A stretch of DNA of 64,000 nt from Ophioceras dolichostomum (taxonomy: Eukaryota > Ascomycota > Sordariomycetes > Magnaporthales > Ophioceraceae), in contig PYST01000207.1 in NCBI GenBank assembly GCA_003049485.1, positions 1-64,000 on the forward strand, given 5' to 3'. The notes beneath the pieces were generated by a model. That model made no database searches. It was given only the letters and a program-made list of their open reading frames with translations, and was not told the origin of the DNA. This document shows, in pieces, positions 30,599 to 42,685 of the stretch; the first letter of the stretch is position 1, and every line of letters starts with the position of its first letter. The position numbers were made by a program, and so were the translations under genes.

Positions 30599-31456
30599 TT
30601 AGCCCATGATTTCGTTGTCTCTAGGGAAGTCGATATGGCCGCCATCGACAGGAGTGAGGGTGTACTGGACGGGCGACCAGCCATTGTCGACAGCCCCAAA
30701 AGGCTTGAGAATGGGCGTGGGAGAGCTAGTGCCTGCAGCGGCTTGCATTGCATGCTCGTACATCGGCGGAATTGCATTCGGCGTGGCGGAGTTGGACGCT
30801 AGCATCCCGCCATTGTCGTAGGCTGGCATGGCTGGCGTAGCTGGCATCGGGCCAGGCATCACACCAGGCATCGGTCCGGATATCGGGCCAGGCATCGGCC
30901 GGGGCACCGTGTTCAACACCGGCGCCGTCATGCCGTTGTTGTACATGAGCGTGTCGCCGGCGTTGTTGTACATGAGCGTGTCGCCCCCGTTGTTGTGGTT
31001 GTACGCTAGCGTTCCGCGGATATCAAACACCGGCACCAGAGGGTCGCTTCCGGTACCCAACGACCCGTCGGGATCGTAGAGAGTTGCAATCGCGTCGTCG
31101 AAGTAGCTTGGGTGAGGTGATTGGATTCCATGGGGAGGGAGACTTGGTATGGAAAGGAGGCTGCTGGTGATGCTTCCCAATGGTTGGAATATAGTATCCC
31201 AATAATGGGAGTAGAGGGGTTGGGTTGCTAATGACAGGTGGGCTGGGAAGAGCAGATAGTAGACTGAACGAAGGGGTTGATGAAGATGGCAGGGAAGTGA
31301 GGTGCAGAACGGGGGACCGGGACAGACAGACGACTCGGAGCAACAAGAGAGAGGCGAGATAGATGAGAGATGCTTCAGGTTGACCGGCCTGGCCCTCGAG
31401 GAGAGGGGATGAGGATATGAGGAGATGCTCTGCCTGTATATAGAGGCGAGAGCCAT
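30599..31456 (-). CDS. Uncharacterised Met/Pro/Gly/Asn-rich protein
   Basis: A 285-codon frame from ATG at 31456 (MALASIYRQSISSYPHPLSS) to TAG at 30599. The C-terminal half is the more convincing part. It starts near SYFDDAIATLYDPDGSLGTG, has two tandem GDTLMYNN units and a series of PGPM/SGPM/PGVM repeats, and ends VQYTLTPVDGGHIDFPRDNE. The first 100 residues are Ser/Leu/Pro rich and could instead be leader or an intron, with the start further in. No signal sequence, membrane segment or known domain is seen. The gene lies just upstream of the frame-broken minus-strand gene and on the same strand. Confidence 0.5.
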   Translation of the reverse strand: MALASIYRQSISSYPHPLSSRARPVNLKHLSSISPLSCCSESSVCPGPPFCTSLPCHLHQPLRSVYYLLFPAHLSLATQPLYSHYWDTIFQPLGSITSSLLSIPSLPPHGIQSPHPSYFDDAIATLYDPDGSLGTGSDPLVPVFDIRGTLAYNHNNGGDTLMYNNAGDTLMYNNGMTAPVLNTVPRPMPGPISGPMPGVMPGPMPATPAMPAYDNGGMLASNSATPNAIPPMYEHAMQAAAGTSSPTPILKPFGAVDNGWSPVQYTLTPVDGGHIDFPRDNEIMG

Positions 31457-32853
31457 GCTATAAAGTCGAGGCTAGGCTGATTGATATCAGGAGGACACTC
31501 ATGACCATCGAGGGGAAGACGAGCACACTGATGCATTGATGCATTTCACACCCCAGAAGAAAGGAGAGGCTCTGGATCGTGACATGCCTAGTGAAGAACA
31601 TGTGAAGAGTCGCGAACCGCCCGCACATCTCTGATCACATTCCATCCGGGGATCAAGTCGGGACGAGCTAGAAATCCAAGATCAAAATAGATGGAGGGGA
31701 TGAGACATGAGGTCACTAAAGGTTGTTGGTCTGGATGATCAGTATGGAAGCATGAGAGAGCCGTGATGCTAACCTGCAAGCATCACTCTTGGGGGCCGGC
31801 CTTGCAGATGCCAGCCTGTGATTGGCGGGTTGGCCCCGGCCCCCCATGTCTGCCGAGCTGCAAGCTTGGGCAAGCTAAGCTCGCAGTAGGTCGGCTGGCC
31901 CAATCCAGCTCCATTCATTCGCTCGCTGGGAAAGCAAACATCCCAGGTTGACAGTAAGGGAGGTTTGTGGTGGCATTGGGTCTGTGCAGTCCGGTGGGAG
32001 CTCCTGATTTGTCTGGTCTGTTGGTTTGCCAGTGATTTGTCAGTGTCCTGGTCTCTGTGGATTTGCCCCATGCTGAGAAACTCATGACGATCGCGAAGGA
32101 GCAATTGTTTGCTTCCCATTTCTTTTTTTGCACACGGAGCACAGTGCGCAACACAAAGGCAAGACTCGAAGGGCGGCTAGTCCAGAGGCAGGATGCCGGG
32201 AGACGATGGGGGTGTGGGAGATGCAATACTGCTGGGTGAGGGTGGGCTGGAAGAGGCGGGGGAGTGGAAGTGTCCGGGGAAAGTGGAATGAGCCTTGAGG
32301 GATTGAAAGGTAAGATACGGTACCTGGGAGGAAGGAGGTCAGTCGTAGTCCAGGTTACCACTATAAACAGGCTTGTTCCCGGTGCTGGAGAATCGCAGAT
32401 GCGGGAAGAAACTCGTCGAGAGCTGGAGGGGAAATTGGGCCGCCACATCTTACTTTGTGGGCGGGCGCGCCTGCGGTCCCCGAAAAAGGTGGTATATGAT
32501 CAGGCAAGAGCACTCACTCCAAAGTGTCGCAAGTACTAGAGGTACCTACAGGCACCCAATCTCCCAGGTACCTACTCCAGAGCACTCTCAAAAGCTTGCC
32601 TTGTTTTTTTTTTCTTTCTTTTCTTTTTTTTTCCTCCCGACTCTGCACCAAGTAGACCTTATCAACTCTCGTCACCAACTGAGCCGTCCGCACCTCTTGC
32701 ATACCGTACCCCGAACCCATCTTGTACTCTATCCTTATTTCCTCTCCCAGTTCGTCGATCTTGGAACGGAACTACTAGCAAGTAGGTATCCGATCTTACG
32801 AAAACACAACCTAAGACAAGACCCCAAGTCTGTCTTCCCAATCGCAGACCAAG
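31457..32853. other. Divergent intergenic region (shared promoter space)
   Basis: Separates the minus-strand gene at 31456 from the plus-strand gene at 32854. It holds a TAGGTACC-type palindrome cluster at 32540-32575 and a T/C tract at 32604-32636, the latter typical of fungal core promoters. ATTGATGCATTTC-type short repeats lie near 31530. No gene is supported. Confidence 0.5.
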
Positions 32854-34758
32854 ATGGCAGCCATGTCGCGCACAGTGGAAGATGATTCCCCACCTAGGGC
32901 CGACCCTCAGGTATGCTATGCTCTTCCACTGCCGTTGCCGCTCTGGATCAGATGGATGGGCCCCAGCCCACGCTTCTGCAAATGTCCATGCAATGTATGA
33001 CGGGAAGTGGAGCCGTCGCACTCTCTCGTCTGTCTCTGACGCCAAATAGGTACCCACCGCCCAGGGCCCCAGCGAGGGCGACAACGGTCAGAGTGGCCCG
33101 GCCGTGGCGTTCCCGGATGACTTCGGCCTCGAATTCCTCGACGATCTGCCCGGTCTGCTTGGCCAGCCGGGACGACCACTCCAACCTACGAATCATGAGT
33201 CCCACAATATTATCACTCGGAGCCCAGAGGATGCGAACAAGCGACTTGGCGCTATGTTCGGCACCATGAAGGGCCTCGGGGCCGGCTACACCGTCGGCGT
33301 TCTCCCTCACTCCCTCAAGAAATCCATCGAGAAGGCCGCCAAGGACCCTTCCTACGGACTCACGGCACCCCCTTCGGTGCTCTACGGCGAGAGCTTGCTG
33401 CGCGGGATGTACGGCGGGGCTCCCCAGATCCTGGATGTCTCGCACCTCGTCCAAGCTGCCAAGGTTTGCGAGACTTCGGCTGCGCCCCATGGCGTCTGGA
33501 ACACGACAGTGTACTATCCGCTCGTCCAGCTCTCCCTCAAGTCGATCCACGACAAGCCCGTGAAGCTTCTGTTCGCGATCCCTAGGTATGAGGTTCCCCT
33601 TCCTCTCGCACTAGTACTAGTGCGGCCCCCTCAATCCCCCCCTCACGATGCCTGCCAGCTAACCCAGGAACCATAACCCACAATCAGCGACCATGCCGGC
33701 TACAACGACAAGCCGGGAGCCTACGGCGGCATCGTCGATATCTGCGTGGCTTTCGATCCCGTGCACTCTCGCCTGTCCGAGAATGAAGATGTCGGCGCGA
33801 TCATCGACGACGTCCGGGCCAGGGGCCAGCCGGCGTCGTCCATCAACCAGACGGACTTCTCTCCTCTGCAGCGCTGCCCCATCGGTCTTAGCATCGTCAC
33901 GAAGACCCACCACCACCATGACCGCGGCGCCAACATGGAGATTGCCGTGTGGCAGCACGAGCAGTGGAAGTGGCTCCGCACCCTCGTCTCTCGCTGCGGC
34001 CAGGACCTGCAGTGGACCGAAGAGGTGTTCTTTCCGGCCCTCCTGGTCGAAGGCCATGACTGGTACTTCGCTGCTTCCAAGCCGGACGACGCCGACCCCG
34101 AGTTCACTGTGAGTTTTCTCTCTTCTTGTTTCTCTTTCTCTCTCCCCCTCTCTGTCTCTTTTTATTTATCCGAGGGTCATGGACGGACACGAATATGCAC
34201 AGCGGGTCAGAATTCGCCTGCTAATCAGATCCTCTTTGAACGTCATAACAGGCGTACTACTCCAAGGTGTACATCGGGTCGACCGAAACCCACTACGGCG
34301 TGTACAAGATCGTCTACGCCATCCAGGTGATTGGCCACTACCTGACGAAGGTTTACTGGCCTTGGTTTAAGGAGTTTGTGCTCAACATGCCCCCCATTAG
34401 CCTGATGTTGGGGAAGAACGTCTACTATCACGTCCCCTACTCACACAACGGCGATGTTTTTCGCCGTTCCTACAAGCTGCCCTGCATGCATGCGCGGCCC
34501 GGTTCACCCCTTCACCGCAAGCCTCGTACGCCGGGCCCTGTCAGTTTCAACTACCCAGTAGTGGTGGACTCAGTCGAGGCTAGCCCTCCGTGCGGGATGG
34601 TTGAGGTGGACGAGGAGGAGGAGGCGCGCCGGCAGCAGCGGCGCATGTCGGTGTCGACGTGTTCGTCGCTCCCCGATCTAGAGGGCTCGGACTCGGAAAC
34701 TGTGCGCTGTGCCTCCGCCAGTGGCAGTGGTGACTACGAGGACGAGGACGAGGACTAG
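32854..34758 (+). CDS. Fungal PD-(D/E)XK nuclease-like family protein (PDDEXK_12 type), catalytic Glu missing
   Basis: Exons 32854-32910, 33050-33585, 33688-34108 and 34252-34758 give 506 residues; all introns are GT..AG (139, 102 and 143 bases) and the phases fit. The middle matches the fungal PD-(D/E)XK-like family as known to me: LVQAAKVCETSAAPHGVWNT (N-terminal helix with the W-N signature), YGGIVDICVAF with D215, INQTDFSPLQRCPIGLSIVT, a long helix WQHEQWKWLRTLVSRC, the FFPALLVEGHDWYF block, and VYIGSTETHYGVYKIVYAIQ ending in VYWPWF. The expected E-x-K at the end of the core strand reads V268-T-K270, so a nuclease active site is probably lost; that comparison relies on family knowledge. 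The C-terminal 100 residues are disordered and acidic. These genes are often multicopy and lineage-specific in fungi; the biological role is unknown. Confidence 0.8.
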
Positions 34759-37700
34759 ACTAGTCCACGTACGTCCTACCATCCTCGCCCCGAGCACCGC
34801 TAGGGCACCTACCTATCCTACACGTCTACCAACTCACCCCGCCAGAGAAGGAGAGGTACCTTTTTTTGACATTTCTACGGCATTCCTAATGGAGCACTAG
34901 CTAGGTGGTAGGGAACACAAGGACCAGACCTCACGGGGCCGCTTGTGTTCCCACCGCAAACATGATCAGGCGATGGACGAAACAGGCAGTCAGGGGTGCA
35001 CACAACACACATGTCGCACATGAATTTTGGCGTCTTTCCTTATCTTCGTTTACTTTCTTTTCCCTTGTTTTGCCCTTCTCATCTTGCTTGAAGACCGAGC
35101 AATCCAAGAGAAGGTTTCTTTTTTTTTCCCTACGCGTTTACATCTGCTCTGCACCTTTCCCGTCCTCTTTTGTAGTAGTCCTAGTATCTCCGAGGCTGGC
35201 ACTAGTCAAGCAAGCAAGTAGGTACCTGGTAGATAGCTTTCTAGGTACCTACCAGCCTAGGCAGTCTCTCTCTCTCTCTCTCCTGGAATAATACATCGGC
35301 TTCCCTAACTTCAAGTTTTGGCGGTGAGCACCACGTCCACCACTCTAGTCTACCTGGCCAGTCTGGATTCAGGGGGCGGCGAGCATTTCACCATGGGCTG
35401 GAGCCCACCAGACCTCGTCCCCGTCACCTGCCCGCCTCCAACCTAGTAGTGCATAGACGTAGGTGCTACCTACCTAGCTTCTCGGGGACAATCCCCTCCC
35501 TTCTCGCCTACAAGGCTCTCCAGACGCAAAGGAATCGTCGAGCGAGACTGCCCAACAGAGCAAGGCAACTACACCCCTCCTCCCAGTCCACGACAGGCAT
35601 CAACCCTCTTGAAGCAGCCCCCGCCCGCCCAACCAACTTACCCGGATCCTCTCCTCTCTTGAAGCAGCCCTGCCCGCCCAACCAGGTCACCTGGATCCTC
35701 TCCTCTCAGGCAGCTAACACCTACTAGTCTCATCCTCTAACGATACGAGAAGGGACAGACATTCATGAGCAGGCCTAGATCCATGCCCCTGCTCATCACA
35801 TTCCCGTCGTCGTGTCCCAAAAGAGGCATGCCGGAGTGAAGTGTCCCCGAACGCCAGAGGAAGCACAACACCTGACTGTCGCACAGGTAGGTAGGGGGAG
35901 GGGAGGAGGAGGAGGAATGGGGCAGACAGTACGAGGAGGAAAGGAAGGCACGGTGGCTTGGGCTCTGTTCCATCCTGCCAACAGACCACGCTAGCAGCAT
36001 GCCTGGACCTTTGTTGCTGCGGGCCTTCGGGCGAGACGCTGGAGCCCCTCACGCCGAACCTCCCTTGCTTGTGTGCATATCGCAATGAAACGTCACTCTG
36101 CTCAGCAGATCATGCCATGTCATCGTCCAGGTGACGTGGAAGGTTGGCTCGAGCGAGGAAAGGAAACAGGGGTCGCGAAGTCCCGTCTGCTGCAAGCGCC
36201 TATCTGGATGGCAAGCTTCCATCTGGATGCCGTCCAAGCCAGCGGGACAACATCTCCCTCGTCGTCACTTCCTGCACCCCCCCTACCTCATGACCTCTTT
36301 CTTCTCCCCCGGGCCCCGCCCTCTCTCCCTCTAAACGGGGGCTACGTGTGCCATCACCAATCAGAGTGTGTGTGTGTCCAGAGAGGTTCTTACGACGGCG
36401 GTTATTCCATTCCATAGCTGGCAGGCAAAGTCCACTCTCCACTGGAGAGAGCAGGCAGTCTCGTCTCTAGCTCGTCGGGATGCTGAGACCATATGGTACC
36501 AGCAGTGTTTATCCTCGTGATGGAAAAATCGTACGAGGACAAAGCAAGGGATCAATCATCTTGGGTGGACATGGATGGGAAGACGAAAAGCAAAAACAAA
36601 CACAGATTGTGTCTTCTCATTTTCTCTGCACCAACGGCAGCTGACGATAGACAAACCGGCCGTGAAGTGGGGCCGGCTGCCAGGAAGCTACCAGCACAAA
36701 GGCAGCACAACACAACACACACACAGCAGGAGCCCGCCCGTCCTCGCTGAGCTGGCAACGGGCAGGTGCAGGAACATTCCCTGTCCCTGTTTTCTTTTGT
36801 CTCGTGAGGACGGGAAGTTGCAGTTCGAAAATATTGCGACAAGATCCTGCTAACCTGGAAGGTACCAATGCACGACCCCTCGTGATGGAAGGAAGGGATG
36901 GAATGGGCTCCGCTCTGGTGAACACGTCTCGGGCCAGTTAGGTGCTTTGCTTGTGATATCTTGGACCGAGGCCAGAGGGAGGGAGATGGAGCGAGGAATG
37001 GAATGAAGAGGATTAGAGGTGAGGAGGGCCATGCACGGCGTGCAAGAGACGAGATCACTCGTGCCATCTGCTCCCTGCTGCTTTGCATCCGCAGAACTCT
37101 GTTGACCTTGGGTGGTTTGCATCTTCGAAGCTGCATCTTCGAAGCGATCGCCTCCTGAAGACGGCAAGAGCTTCGCCCACGCGTCTTGCCTGTCTTGCCT
37201 CTCTTGCCTGTCTGCCTGCTCGACGGACCTTCCTACCTGTACTTCGGCAGGAGTTAGTAGGCAGGGGCGTTGAGCCCGTCAGACCACATCTGAGCAAGTT
37301 TTTGCTTTGCTTGTTGTAGGCGTCATAGACTGCATCGTAGATATCGAAAAAATGGTAATAACGCAGAGCATCGTGACTCTCTCTTTCGGCATTCTTCTTG
37401 GTCTGTATCCGTCCATCCTCCCTCTCCCACTCTGGCTTGCGCTCTGGTCATGCATCTACTACTCCATCTCTTCCTCCATCTTCTTCGTCCTCATCGACAT
37501 CTAAAACATTCTTCCATCTTTTTTGGAGTTTCTCATTTTTTTGGAGAATATCTTTTCTCCATCATTATCCTACATTCTTTTCAGTATTCAATTATCCACA
37601 AAAAAATAGTGAGTGCGATTTGCCCTGTCTTCCAGCCCTGCTCTGCCCTGATCTGCCCCGCGCCGCCTTCGTGGTGATGGGCTGTCTGGCCTTCCAGCGC

Positions 37701-37912
37701 CTAGCACCCAGCAGCAGCACCAGCACCCGCACCAGCACCCGCACTAGCTCCCGTTCCTGCTCCAGTTCCAGCTCCAGCCCACCTATTGTACACTGCCCAC
37801 ACTGCCCGCCCACCCATGGCAATTAGCTGACTTCTTGCTCCGGAGCGAGAATACACGCACGCAAGCAGAAAAAAACAACAACAAGAACAAACGACATTTT
37901 GACATTGGCCCC
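34759..37912. other. Gene-poor region
   Basis: TAGGTACCTA-type palindromes at 35217-35250, a CT repeat at 35264-35281, and a 50-bp duplication (listed separately). A frame starting at ATG 37352 encodes about 50 mostly hydrophobic residues (MVITQSIVTLSFGILLGLYP and on) that could span a membrane twice. There is no other support, so it is not called. Nothing else could be supported. Confidence 0.4.
35606..35705. repeat. 50-bp tandem duplication
   Basis: Two copies of CTCTTGAAGCAGCCC, CCGCCCAACCA and GGATCCTCTCCT (35606-35655 and 35656-35705) with a few substitutions between them. Confidence 0.9.
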
Positions 37913-38478
37913 ATGGCACACCCCTCCGAACCCGCCCTGCCGGCCTATGTGCCGGGGGCCAATGTCGCCTACCGGACGATCGGGGGTGCGGAATCAGGTG
38001 CCTTCCCAGGTGGTCGGGGGCGTGGAATCCGGGACCTTGAGGGTGAGTACCGTGGCTACTAATTCTTCTTGCTGCCATTGATCCCTCATCTTCTGGTGTG
38101 TCCTGAGAGACGGGAGACAAACCTGGGGGTTTGCTGACATCTTGTGTGGTCGCATTCGATGCCCACGCCGCAGCTTGTTGTAGGCATTGGGGACGGCACC
38201 CGGTTGCTCTCTGAGATCGTCTCCGAGGCCCAGATGCGGAACCAGGTTAGTAGTTCATTCGCCCTTTATCCTTTTTTCCTCACTCCTTGTATTCACGGGA
38301 GAATCCAGACAAGGCTCACCATCCCGTGCACCAAGTCCGTCTCCGTCTTCAGACGGGACTTGGGGATTTCCAGGTGCTTGACGATTCATTGCGACATCGA
38401 GGTGCCCGATTCGTCGCCGCCGCCGCCGCCGCCGCCAGCGGGCCCGGCCTCCAGCTCTTGGCCTCGGCCGTACCTTGA
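37913..38478 (+). CDS. Small three-exon protein, uncharacterised
   Basis: The ATG at 37913 is in good context (CCCATGGCA). Exons 37913-38042, 38184-38245 and 38374-38478 join in phase through GTGAGT..TAG and GTTAGT..CAG introns to give 98 residues: MAHPSEPALPAYVPGANVAY at the start, IGDGTRLLSEIVSEAQMRNQ across exon 2, then VLDDSLRHRGARFVAAAAAA and a short hydrophobic end. The GCC run behind the Ala stretch is a GC microsatellite. Further exons are possible, since splice-like sites continue to about 39080, where MNLLLAEYHLPQHGGTSIRT is open. No domain recognised. Confidence 0.4.
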
Positions 38479-40960
38479 TCTAAGGCATGCACTCCAACAG
38501 GTGGAGGTGAGCCTACTGCAATCTCCCATCCTGCATACTTGATGCGCAGGACAACAGCCAGACACGCACGCACATGCACACATATACACAGATGACAGCT
38601 AACAGTTACATGCCATTCCACTCAGGTGCCGGGTGGGCGAAGAGAACAGCACTAGGCTTCGACACGGGAGCTCCAGCCTTCCAAGAAAGACAACTCTGCG
38701 AGACACCGCTCCCTGATCTCCATACACCATACACTACTACAAATTGGCTGGGTTGAGCACGAGCTCCAGCAACAAGACAAGGTGAGCAACTCCCTCTCCC
38801 AGCATGCTGCGACCAGGCACACTCGCTGACGAATGCACCGAAACCCAAGTTCACTAGACACACCCCGGTGCTTGGTGCCCGGATGGCCTTTTCGCGGCTT
38901 CTCTTTGCTCGGCTGCAACGGCCTGGAGCGGTGGACACACTTTGTTTTGTTTTTTCCATTCTTCCGTTGTTGGTCACCGTCATCATGAACCTCCTCCTGG
39001 CCGAGTATCACCTCCCCCAACATGGCGGCACCTCCATCAGGACCATGCTAGACTTCATTGGGGATGTATGTACATAGAAGCGGACGCAGAGCTTGGGGAG
39101 AGGGCGCTTAGGTCCGCTAGGCTTTGGTGGCGCGTAGACGACTGATTGGCTGGGTAGACTGTGGTAGTCACTGGTAGCTGTTGTAAGCTTCGTGGGGGAT
39201 ATGAGATGGATGTAGAGTGCAAGGGAGTCTGTCAACCTACATCCAGGTACCTTGGTATATTACGTGTTTTTTTGGGCTTAGGTTCTAGCTAGGTAGGTAT
39301 CAAGTCAGACAAGACGCTTCCTCTTTTCCCTTTTTTGCTCCTGTAGTAATCCGCCTGTAGCCGACATGCCTGCTCCTATTTAGCTTGCAAGCTTGAACGT
39401 CCGACATGCACACTACGGCCTGCGTACACCCTCTCTTCGGCGTGGCAGACGGCCGTCCTCCTTCTACCGCATTAGCAGCCACAGCTTCCAGCAGCGGCTG
39501 GGAACGGTCCGCCACTGTTGTCACGAGCATCTGGCCGCCAAACAAGATCTAACCGCCCCGCCCTCCGTCGTTGCTCCTGGAATGTGCCATTCCATATCAC
39601 AATGGCACACTGGCACACCCCTCTCTCTCTTATTAGAGACTGTTTGGTGGCGCTGTCGGTGTGATAAAGATAGTTGAAATCACTAGTGTCATTTCGCGCT
39701 GGCTGGGGGTAAATATAAACTTTCTGGCTCTGCGGTGGTGTGATCTCGTCCCCTGAAAAGTTTGTTTTTTTGAGGGCGCCTAGCAGCTTGGGAGAGGTGC
39801 ATGGGCAGACTGAGCTAGAAAAAGCAAGAAGCCAGAAAAGGAGGCCGTTCATTGGTGGCTTGCAACGGGAGACTACAGAGGTGGCACTAGTGGGAGCTAG
39901 CTAACTTCAATATCACCTCTGGACAATTGGCACATTCCTGCCCTTGCTGCCTCCTTTCCGCGTTCTTCTCGTCTGTGGCACCAAAAAGTCACCACTAGAA
40001 AAAGAACAGAGCCGATAGACAACAGGGCCGATAGGCAGGGATGGCAGGACCTGCGAAGTTGCCCGCCCGCGAGGCCCCATGATCACCCATCAGTAGCGCG
40101 GTCATTTGGAATGAGCAAGTCGATAGCGGCAATGCGCCAACCTTGAGGAGGGGTGGGCGAGTCTTCACACCTGGCTACGGCACGCCTGGCGGCCCATGGT
40201 AGTAGCGTGTGCAGTCGGCTGCCAGTCGACATGTGCTTGTAGCGCGCTGGGAGTGTGCTGCATCGTCCCTCGACCCCTAGAATCGACGCTGGGGTGGGCC
40301 TCAAGGACAGGACGATACGGGTGTTGCCGCAAGTGGCCTGTCAATAAGTAGTACTAGTACCTGCGACCGAAGTACTGACACAGGGACCCGACCATGGACG
40401 AACCTAGCGGGACGTCGGGGCTGTCAACTAGGTAGGCGCTGTCAACTAGGCGCTGCACTAAGACATAGCGGGTGCCCTAGCGACCACGGGCCGAGAGCTG
40501 CTGGCTGGAGCGCTAATTTGACCAAGGGACCCTGAATGCAGATGGTGCTTTGGTACATGCTAGGCGACTGGGGACGGCGGTGGGTCGTGGTGCAGATGTA
40601 TCACGTTGGATCAGCGCAAGTCGCATTATCGCACGGCGATGCCACGGAACGGAGCTTTGCCAGTGTTGCAGGAGGATGAAGAAGCTTCAAGGCTACCAAG
40701 AGATCTTTAATGACAGTGAGGCCCTATGCATGGGTGATAGAATAACAGCCAGGCCTGCCCTCCGCACCCGTCCGAGCGCCTTAGGGCCCCAAAAAGCAAG
40801 AAGCAAGCAGTTATTTCTAGTCTAGTTCTTCTCAGAGAGCCTCGACGGCTAAACGATGAACTCCCCCCTCAGGGCAGTGGCCTCCTGGAGCGCGCAGAGG
40901 GAATGGGGAACTTCCAGATGAGGAGGTAGGAAGGTGGTAGGTGGATGAGCGTTTGCTAAA
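38479..40960. other. Spacer, no supported gene
   Basis: Possible further exons of the preceding gene up to about 39077 (a hydrophobic stretch CFVFSILPLLVTVIMNLLLA is open at 38941-39000). After that only scattered TAGGTACC sites (about 39245 and 39290) and short repeats such as CTGTCAACTAGG(TAGG)CG at 40421-40455. Confidence 0.35.
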
Positions 40961-41347
40961 CTAGACGGTATCGATGTTGACCACATAGGCGGCGTCAGAC
41001 TCGGCGAACTGCGCCACAGCATTGAGGTAACGCATCACCGCAGGCGTAAGCCAGACGCTTATGATCTCGAAGATATCATTCCGGGTTACGCCCTCCACTG
41101 CCGGGCAGGGGATCACCCAAATGACCCATCGGCGGCCGGTCCTGCCGGAGGCTATGGTCATATGCCATCCAACGGACTCATCGTCCGATTCATCCTCTCC
41201 CGGGGGCTCCCAGCGTCGGGGCCTGTACCTGGTACCGAAGCGGGGGAGCACTCGCAGAAGTTCGACTGTGGTTGGGGAAATTCCGGGTTTTGGTCCCCTT
41301 GTCAGCCAGAACAAAGAAGAGATTCTAAACGTTCTATGTACGAACAA
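40961..41347 (-). CDS. Uncharacterised short protein or exon
   Basis: An open frame of about 128 codons ending at TAG 40961. Its C-terminal part reads like real protein: GWHMTIASGRTGRRWVIWVI, then AVEGVTRNDIFEIISVWLTP and AVMRYLNAVAQFAESDAAYV. There is no ATG at the 5' end of the frame (the first in-frame Met is in GWHM), so an upstream exon to the right is likely. No domain recognised. Confidence 0.35.
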   Translation of the reverse strand: MFVHRTFRISSLFWLTRGPKPGISPTTVELLRVLPRFGTRYRPRRWEPPGEDESDDESVGWHMTIASGRTGRRWVIWVIPCPAVEGVTRNDIFEIISVWLTPAVMRYLNAVAQFAESDAAYVVNIDTV

Positions 41348-42592
41348 GCAGGAACTGGAGGAGCGCTAAGAAGGGGGAGGTGGGGCCCATGTTTGCCCGG
41401 CAGTCGGGTGTTACGCACTATGGTACTGTAGCGTTCTGTCAGGGCGTTCATCCGTGATCTCCCAGGCTATGTCGAGGCTTGGGTCCCAGGGTCTCCCTCT
41501 CCGGTTCACCGCCATCCTGTTCGGCGGGGCCTTTTTTTTCTCGAGCAGAGTCTAGACAGTCGATTGGAATGCAGAATCCGGAGTTAGCCATTGCTTCTCC
41601 TTGTCTACGTCACCGGACAGAGCTGACTCAGTTTCTAAGCCTCGACCCTGGGAGAGGCTTCCCGGCCCGGGAGGGCTCGACATTACCGGCTGTGATCCGG
41701 TCGCAAGGCCAGCTTTGAGCCTCGCTGCGCTTGCTTAGAAGTATTGGATGCTTGAGTTCGTCGAAAGGGCTACGAAGAAGATAGGTATCTGTGGAGGAGA
41801 TGCTGGGAAAAGAACACAATCAAAACAATTGAAGGCTGGCTCTTCGCCGCATTGCATTGCGAGTTGGCAGAGTCGAAACTTGGGAGCTCGCAGAGAATTG
41901 TTCGGCGGGTTGGGTCTTGCGTACCTAGGTACTGAGTTCTGAAAAGGGAAACGGTGTAAGGGAAGGCACGACGGAGTCCACCGTTGGAACACCGATGAGG
42001 TGACCGCACCCGCCAGGCAAGAGAAAGGGCCAGGCAAGGGAAAGGGCCAGGCAAGAGAAAGGGACTGGGATCACGGAAAGGCGCGACCCGTGTCCAGTAG
42101 TAGAACCATCTGATCCCGTCCACAGGACGAACAAGTCGTGCGAATCGTTAGCCTTTGAACAAAAGGGGACTGTTCCCCCCTTCTGTCTACTGTACGATAA
42201 GTTCAGACTCTAAGTCGAATGCAACACCTAGCCGCTCCATGAAGGGTATAAAAAAAGAAGGAATTATAAAATCTCCTATTTTGTCCTTTGGTTTCTCGAA
42301 ATGCCTTCGCCATCTTTCTAAAACAACGAGAAGGAAGGCAGTACGGATCAATATTAGGTAGGTAGGTGCAGGTGGGTACCTACTGTGTGTATGTATGTTG
42401 TTGCATTAGTCATGGTCGCTGACCGTCGGTGTAGGTATGTTGTTGCATTAGTCATGGTCGCTGACCGCTCGGTGTGTCCTGCCACCCCAAATTTTGGACC
42501 TGCTCACATTCCCATATGCGCCTCACCTCACCGCCCTCGACCGAGACGCAATGGGGTCAAAAAAGAGAAGGTTGGAAGGGTAAAGGAAGGGC
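41348..42592. other. Spacer, no supported gene
   Basis: Short direct repeats only: GGCAAG(A/G)GAAAGGG x3 at 42016-42063, and a duplicated 45-bp word TATGTTGTTGCATTAGTCAT, GGTCGCTGACCG at 42391 and 42436. A TAGGTAGGTGCAGGTGGGTACC cluster lies at 42356-42380. Confidence 0.5.
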
Positions 42593-42598
42593 AAAAAA
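42593..42598 (-). terminator. RNA polymerase III terminator of the tRNA
   Basis: On the minus strand TTTTTT follows the tRNA 3' end by 8 bases, as expected for Pol III termination. Confidence 0.75.
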
Positions 42599-42606
42599 GG
42601 GGTTAC

Positions 42607-42685
42607 TGGACGCAGCCGGGTTTGAACCGGAGACCTTCCGTGTTGTCGATGCAAGACGGACGTCGTACCACTAGACCATACGCCC
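42607..42685 (-). tRNA. tRNA-Ala (UGC), with a 7-base intron
   Basis: Minus strand. The acceptor stem pairs GGGCGTA with TGCGTCC and carries a G3:U70 pair, the alanine identity element, plus discriminator A. The D arm GTC-TAGTGGTAC-GAC contains the A box (TGGTCTAGTGG). The anticodon stem TCCGT/ACGGA encloses 14 bases, CTTGCA then TCGACAA then C; reading the first six and the last as the loop gives anticodon TGC and a 7-base intron in the usual place after position 37. The T arm CCGG-TTCAAAC-CCGG is the B box. A mismatch sits at 49:65. Without an intron no complete anticodon stem forms (a 3-bp alternative would give GCA for Cys but needs an 11-base variable loop). The tRNA call is strong; the isotype is somewhat less certain. 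Confidence 0.8.
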
